Source of the DNA: Brachynemurus nebulosus
Taxonomy: Eukaryota; Arthropoda; Insecta; Neuroptera; Myrmeleontidae
Direction: 5' to 3'
DNA: 64,000 nt
Assembly: GCA_035578155.1 (NCBI GenBank)
Contig: JAPWDM010000001.1
Location: forward strand, 85,013,150-85,077,149
Shown in pieces: positions 60,436 to 64,000 of the stretch; the first letter of the stretch is position 1, and each line of letters starts with the position of its first letter. The position numbers and the translations under genes are program-made. The notes beneath the pieces are model-generated. The model was given only the letters and a program-made list of their open reading frames with translations. It searched no databases and was not told the origin of the DNA.

Positions 60436-62470
60436 GATCTGAGTGTACTCAGATATAAATCCGCAAACGCGATTTGCAAAGCAAAACTCTATATGAGAAA
60501 TCAGATAGTGTATACGGTCAGCCGAAATTCATACAAATAACGATTGAACCCAAGCAAAAAGGCAATTAGGCATCAACCAAAAAAAAGGTACGTGGGATCC
60601 TGTAAAGTTTCGCCACTCGGTAGAGGTCAGCCAATCTCACCAAAAAAAGAACTAATAACGTAAGGTAAGGTTTAAGTCTCGCAGGCGTAAGAATAGCGCG
60701 GTCGACCAACTTAAATCGAAACAAAATTGAGTGAACTTCCTGTAAATGCATATTTGCTATCCATTATAAGCCCCAATTGACTAGAAACTACTTAAATAAA
60801 GACTATAAAACTATTGACGTACTGTATGAGAGAAAATACAAGTAAATTTTAGAATTATCAACCTAACTAAAATTAGTAGAGGCACGAATCATAAGACCTA
60901 AAAATGTAATGCGATCGGTAATGAAATTGAAAAAAATGTAAAAGCTAAAAATACTTAAGGGAAACGATATACGTACGAAATTAATTATATAATTGTTAAA
61001 TAGCATTGGTGCTTCCAATGTCGTGGTCTGTTATATTTTGGGCTAAACTAACGCCAAGTGACGTCAGCACAGAGCCTACGTTTCAGACAGACGTGAGCCT
61101 GGTGAAACGGTTGCACTTAAACTAATAAATTTAATAAGCTAAATTACGTGCTAGCCCTAATTAATATTAATACTAATAAGAATAAGGTAGATACAAATAC
61201 GTAAAATAAAGAAAAGAGGAGGTAAACGCAGATATAAGAAATATAAATTCACATAATATGCCCAAAGTCAATGCAAAATCACCATTAACTAGAGACCTTC
61301 GTTTACCTACAGACCAGAAGCCTGAGGAAATGGAACGTAATTACTAAACTAAATTTAAATTTAAATCACTAGTTAATTAAACGAAAATTGACGGTAGGTA
61401 AGAGAAAAAAAATAGGTAGTATGTAAAATTTTTAAATGACATGAAACTTAATTCATGCCGTGTTCAAAGTTAACGAATAAACGTTAAACTTGGAACCTTC
61501 GTTTCGGTCAATCACAAAAGCATGGCGAAACGGAATACAAACATACAGAACGTATAAATTAGGAAAGTTAAAGATAAAGTAAATGCGTATACAATCTTTA
61601 CAAAGAATGAAGGTATCTGACTAACATAGTAACGGAACGTAGACTTAATTTGGTGACTAATAAGACAGACGGACGTGAATTGAAATATAATTTACGGGCA
61701 GGCTGAAAAATAACAAAAATAACGGACAACAGACGGACGAAAGGTAATGAAACCCATGCATGACTAGATAGAAGTCATTTCTTCGCTTTTTCGATGGACT
61801 TTTACCACGCTGGGCGCGAAGTTCATTGTGCACCAGCCACGAGATTCTCACGCCGTCGCGGCACAGCGAGATGACCAAAAAGGAGAGATAGAGAAAATAA
61901 TGAAGTCACCAAAGTTAATTGTGAAATAAAAAATAACATACAATGAAGCAAAAAGTACATACGGACTGACTCTAAATTTTAATTAATACGCTCGACGTAA
62001 GGTTTCAGCATAGAAACGTGGTATACGGATGCAGACGGACGACAGACAGATAACAAAATACAGGCGAAATATATGTTAAACTGAATTCTAATATGGAATG
62101 TAGAGAGCCTATTTACGCAAGGAAACGAAATAACAGGATTTACATGGAAGAAAAATATAGCGACGTAGTGAGAGAGGTGAGATAGGAGGTAACAGTGAGT
62201 AGATAATGTAATTGTAGGTATAGCAATCAGTGTGATACCTTAAGTTGCGTGTGACAAAAATTAAAATAACAAATAAATCTGAAAATTCAGATATAAATCC
62301 GTAAAAACGTACTTACTAGATTTGAGTTCAACTCAAATATATATCCGCTTCCGCGTATTAAAATTCCCTAACTAACTTATACTAAACCTTAATCCTTACT
62401 AACTAGTTTAAAAGAACAACACATAGGATCTGAGTTGAACCCAGATATATATATCCGCTTACGCGCATTA
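60436..62470. repeat. Hairpin + ATATAAATCCGC motif, four copies
   Basis: At about 60437, 62277, 62319 and 62428: a 5-7 bp hairpin (CTGAGTGTACTCAG, CTGAAAATTCAG, TTGAGTTCAACTCAA, CTGAGTTGAACCCAG), followed by ATATAAATCCGC or ATATATCCGC and then ACGCG or CCGCG. Stem sequences vary with pairing mostly kept while the tail is conserved, suggesting an RNA or protein-recognition element. Confidence 0.6.
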
Positions 62471-62689
62471 TAAAAAGAAGGTATAGGGGAAATGAATTAA
62501 AGTACCCAGTGCTCAGCCCAGGTTCACATAATAAAAGTATAATAACGGAATAAACTAGAGTAAAGGGACAGGCATTGACACATGTTAATTTAAACTTAAT
62601 TATCCAGAAGTAGATATTGACGAACAGACAGACAAAATACAGAAATGGAACAAAATAGGGATAAATTTAAAATTCGAATAAAGAAATTA

Positions 62690-62932
62690 ATCGAATAGAC
62701 ATTTCATAAAGTACCTCCAATACTCGTCCAAAACATAAAGATACCTAGGCTTGTCTACAAACAATTCGGGCTTCAGTTCAATTTGGCTGGTATACAGGTT
62801 TCTTTCTTGAGTTTGATAAAGAAGGTCTCTGCATACCCCCGAGAGCGGTAGCAGATCTACCATGTCTTAAAACTTCGTAAACCAGTTCGTCACGTTTTAA
62901 GCCAAGAAAACTCATGTCTTGATTAGCGTCCA
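62690..62932 (-). pseudogene. gag: gag N-terminus remnant of the LTR derivative
   Basis: ATG at 62930-62932 (- strand) opens MDANQDMSFLGLKRDELVYE, then VLRHGRSATAL. After a frameshift near 62840 the coding-like text continues with LLYQTQERNLYTSQIELKPE and YLYVLDEYWRYFMKC. The first part resembles the SAP-like helical start of insect Ty3/BEL-type Gag proteins. It lies about 460 bp inside the primer-binding site, a normal leader length. No capsid core remains. Confidence 0.55.
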
Positions 62933-63389
62933 TAATTCAATCTCACAAAAAGTTTAAACCGAAATATAAATGAAATAAATTTGAAAGAGACGGAAAAACG
63001 GACAGACGAGAAAATTCTACAACATACGCAGGGAAAATAGAATTTGTAGAATAATGAAATGCGAAAGAGACAGACGAGACGGACAGATTAGAAAACCCTA
63101 CGCAAAGAAATATACAAAAATTATATGCAAAAACAAAATTAAAAGTAATTTAAGGTAACTTACAATACTGACGATATAAAAAAAATTTTTTTCATAAATA
63201 CCATATTCACTAAAGATAGGCTTTAATTTTGCTCCGGATGCTTTCAAGGCTGGCATGCAATTCTGGCTTTCCTAAAATAAAAATCTGGTTAATACGGAAA
63301 AGAAGAAATAACAAACTACAAGATAAATTTTTTCTTAAGTCTGAATTTCATCAAAGCCCAAAAATTATTAAATTAAATCACAAACTCGG

Positions 63390-63409
63390 GCCCCACGTTG
63401 GGCGCCAAA
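63390..63409 (-). other. Primer-binding site, tRNA-Lys type
   Basis: The reverse complement reads TTTGGCGCCCAACGTGGGGC, the classic TGGCGCCCAACGTGGGGC primer site of insect gypsy-type elements. It lies directly inside the 5' LTR and fixes the element's orientation as - strand. Confidence 0.85.
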
Positions 63410-63410
63410 T

Positions 63411-63860
63411 TAATTTAAATTTTAAAATTGAATAAATAATCTGAAATAAGAAAATATCTGAAAATAAAGAAAAGGTATTTAATAAAAAAAATGAGTTGTT
63501 TAGAGCGTGAGCATTTATTTTAAAATCTTTGTTTTCTCAGGGGTGTGGTTCGTAAAATGAAATTCAGACAATAAAATTCACATATTATAAAATCAATCAG
63601 TTCACAACCACAACCACAACCCAAAATTTGATGACAGTTAACAATAAATTTAGTTTCTTTTTCAATTTTTTTACAAGGTTCTTGTTTGACTAGAAAAGGA
63701 TTATTTCAAAAAAAGATTTCACAACCATTAAAGTAACCAAAATTAGCGGACCTGCAATATACGTAACAAAAATAATAGAAAATAGAATAAATAAGAAAAT
63801 AGAAAAATTAAGCACGCAGGTTAACTAATTTTACGTACGTACAAAATAAATCATTACAAA
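63411..63860 (-). repeat. 5' LTR of the - strand LTR element
   Basis: Begins beside the primer-binding site and aligns with 60040-60390. The outer end is uncertain and may continue past the clear alignment. Confidence 0.7.
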
Positions 63861-64000
63861 AAAGGTAGCTCGTATTAACCAGTTGAACCCATATGGTAAA
63901 TGATCAAATATTTAATAAAACGTGACCAGCATTTAGTAGTAAATATTAGTTAAATAAAAAATGAAGTTCAAAGAAATATGACATTACAAAATATATAACC

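Larger units (their letters stand above)
60391..63389 (-). mobile_element. Interior of a largely non-coding LTR derivative
   Basis: Three kilobases between the LTRs have no pol or env. Composition (many ACGGACAGACG and GACAGACGG phrases) differs from the rest of the intron. Only a gag start at 62690-62932 is coding-like. This resembles LARD-type derivatives mobilised by a relative. Confidence 0.65.

Overview
This is nuclear DNA from an insect with a large, AT-rich, transposon-packed genome. The only host gene I recognise is a TRP-family cation channel, most like insect trp-gamma. Four 3'-half exons lie on the + strand (24639-24822, 26630-26927, 27001-27281, 59222-59574) with matching splice phases and GT/AG boundaries. 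Exons coding for the membrane channel must lie left of the window and the C-terminus to the right of 59574. The intron between 27281 and 59222 is about 31.9 kb and consists almost wholly of mobile elements. The order (beetle, bug or other) cannot be fixed from this window.

1-14400: palindromic or long-inverted-repeat DNA elements (117-850, 1491-1620, 2756-4603, 6895-9360, 10460-10725), (TA)n tracts with Tc1-type elements embedded in them (11284-12823), a MITE packed with TCCAGT motifs (13408-14087), and one hammerhead-ribozyme-like motif (5437-5484).

14402-23896: a nested stack. A pogo-like element (TA target, pipsqueak-like fragment) is split by an 8.1 kb endogenous errantivirus-type retrovirus (15348-23442, GTAC target duplication, gag-pol-env) and by a piggyBac-type MITE (23568-23825). 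The retrovirus carries a Penelope-type GIY-YIG foldback inside gag. It has several inactivating lesions: a stop and the insertion in gag, a stop in pol, and a frameshift in env. A diverged satellite-like dimer occurs in opposite orientation on either side of this region (64-1170 and 23900-24240).

24240-59222 (trp-gamma introns): a tRNA-containing A-B-A'-B' inverted structure (25540-26192), SINE-like repeats, piggyBac relics, a CCTAA 10-bp-period minisatellite (33280-33410), a Polinton/adintovirus-type DNA polymerase relic (34897-39955, - strand) interrupted by a DDE transposon with GTCCCACCCGTGAC repeats, a roughly 245-bp satellite interrupted by a piggyBac element and by a foldback element with a TTA duplication, two hAT elements with 8-bp duplications, a DDE_Tnp_4/SWIM transposase pseudogene (51561-53619), and an R4/Dong-like LINE relic (56000-57722).

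59575-64000: an LTR retrotransposon derivative on the - strand, with a gag remnant, a Lys-type primer-binding site and a repeated hairpin motif in a mostly non-coding interior.

Nearly all coding sequence apart from trp-gamma is decayed. Relative ages can be read from the nesting: satellite older than pogo-like element, which is older than the retrovirus, which is older than the GIY-YIG insertion.
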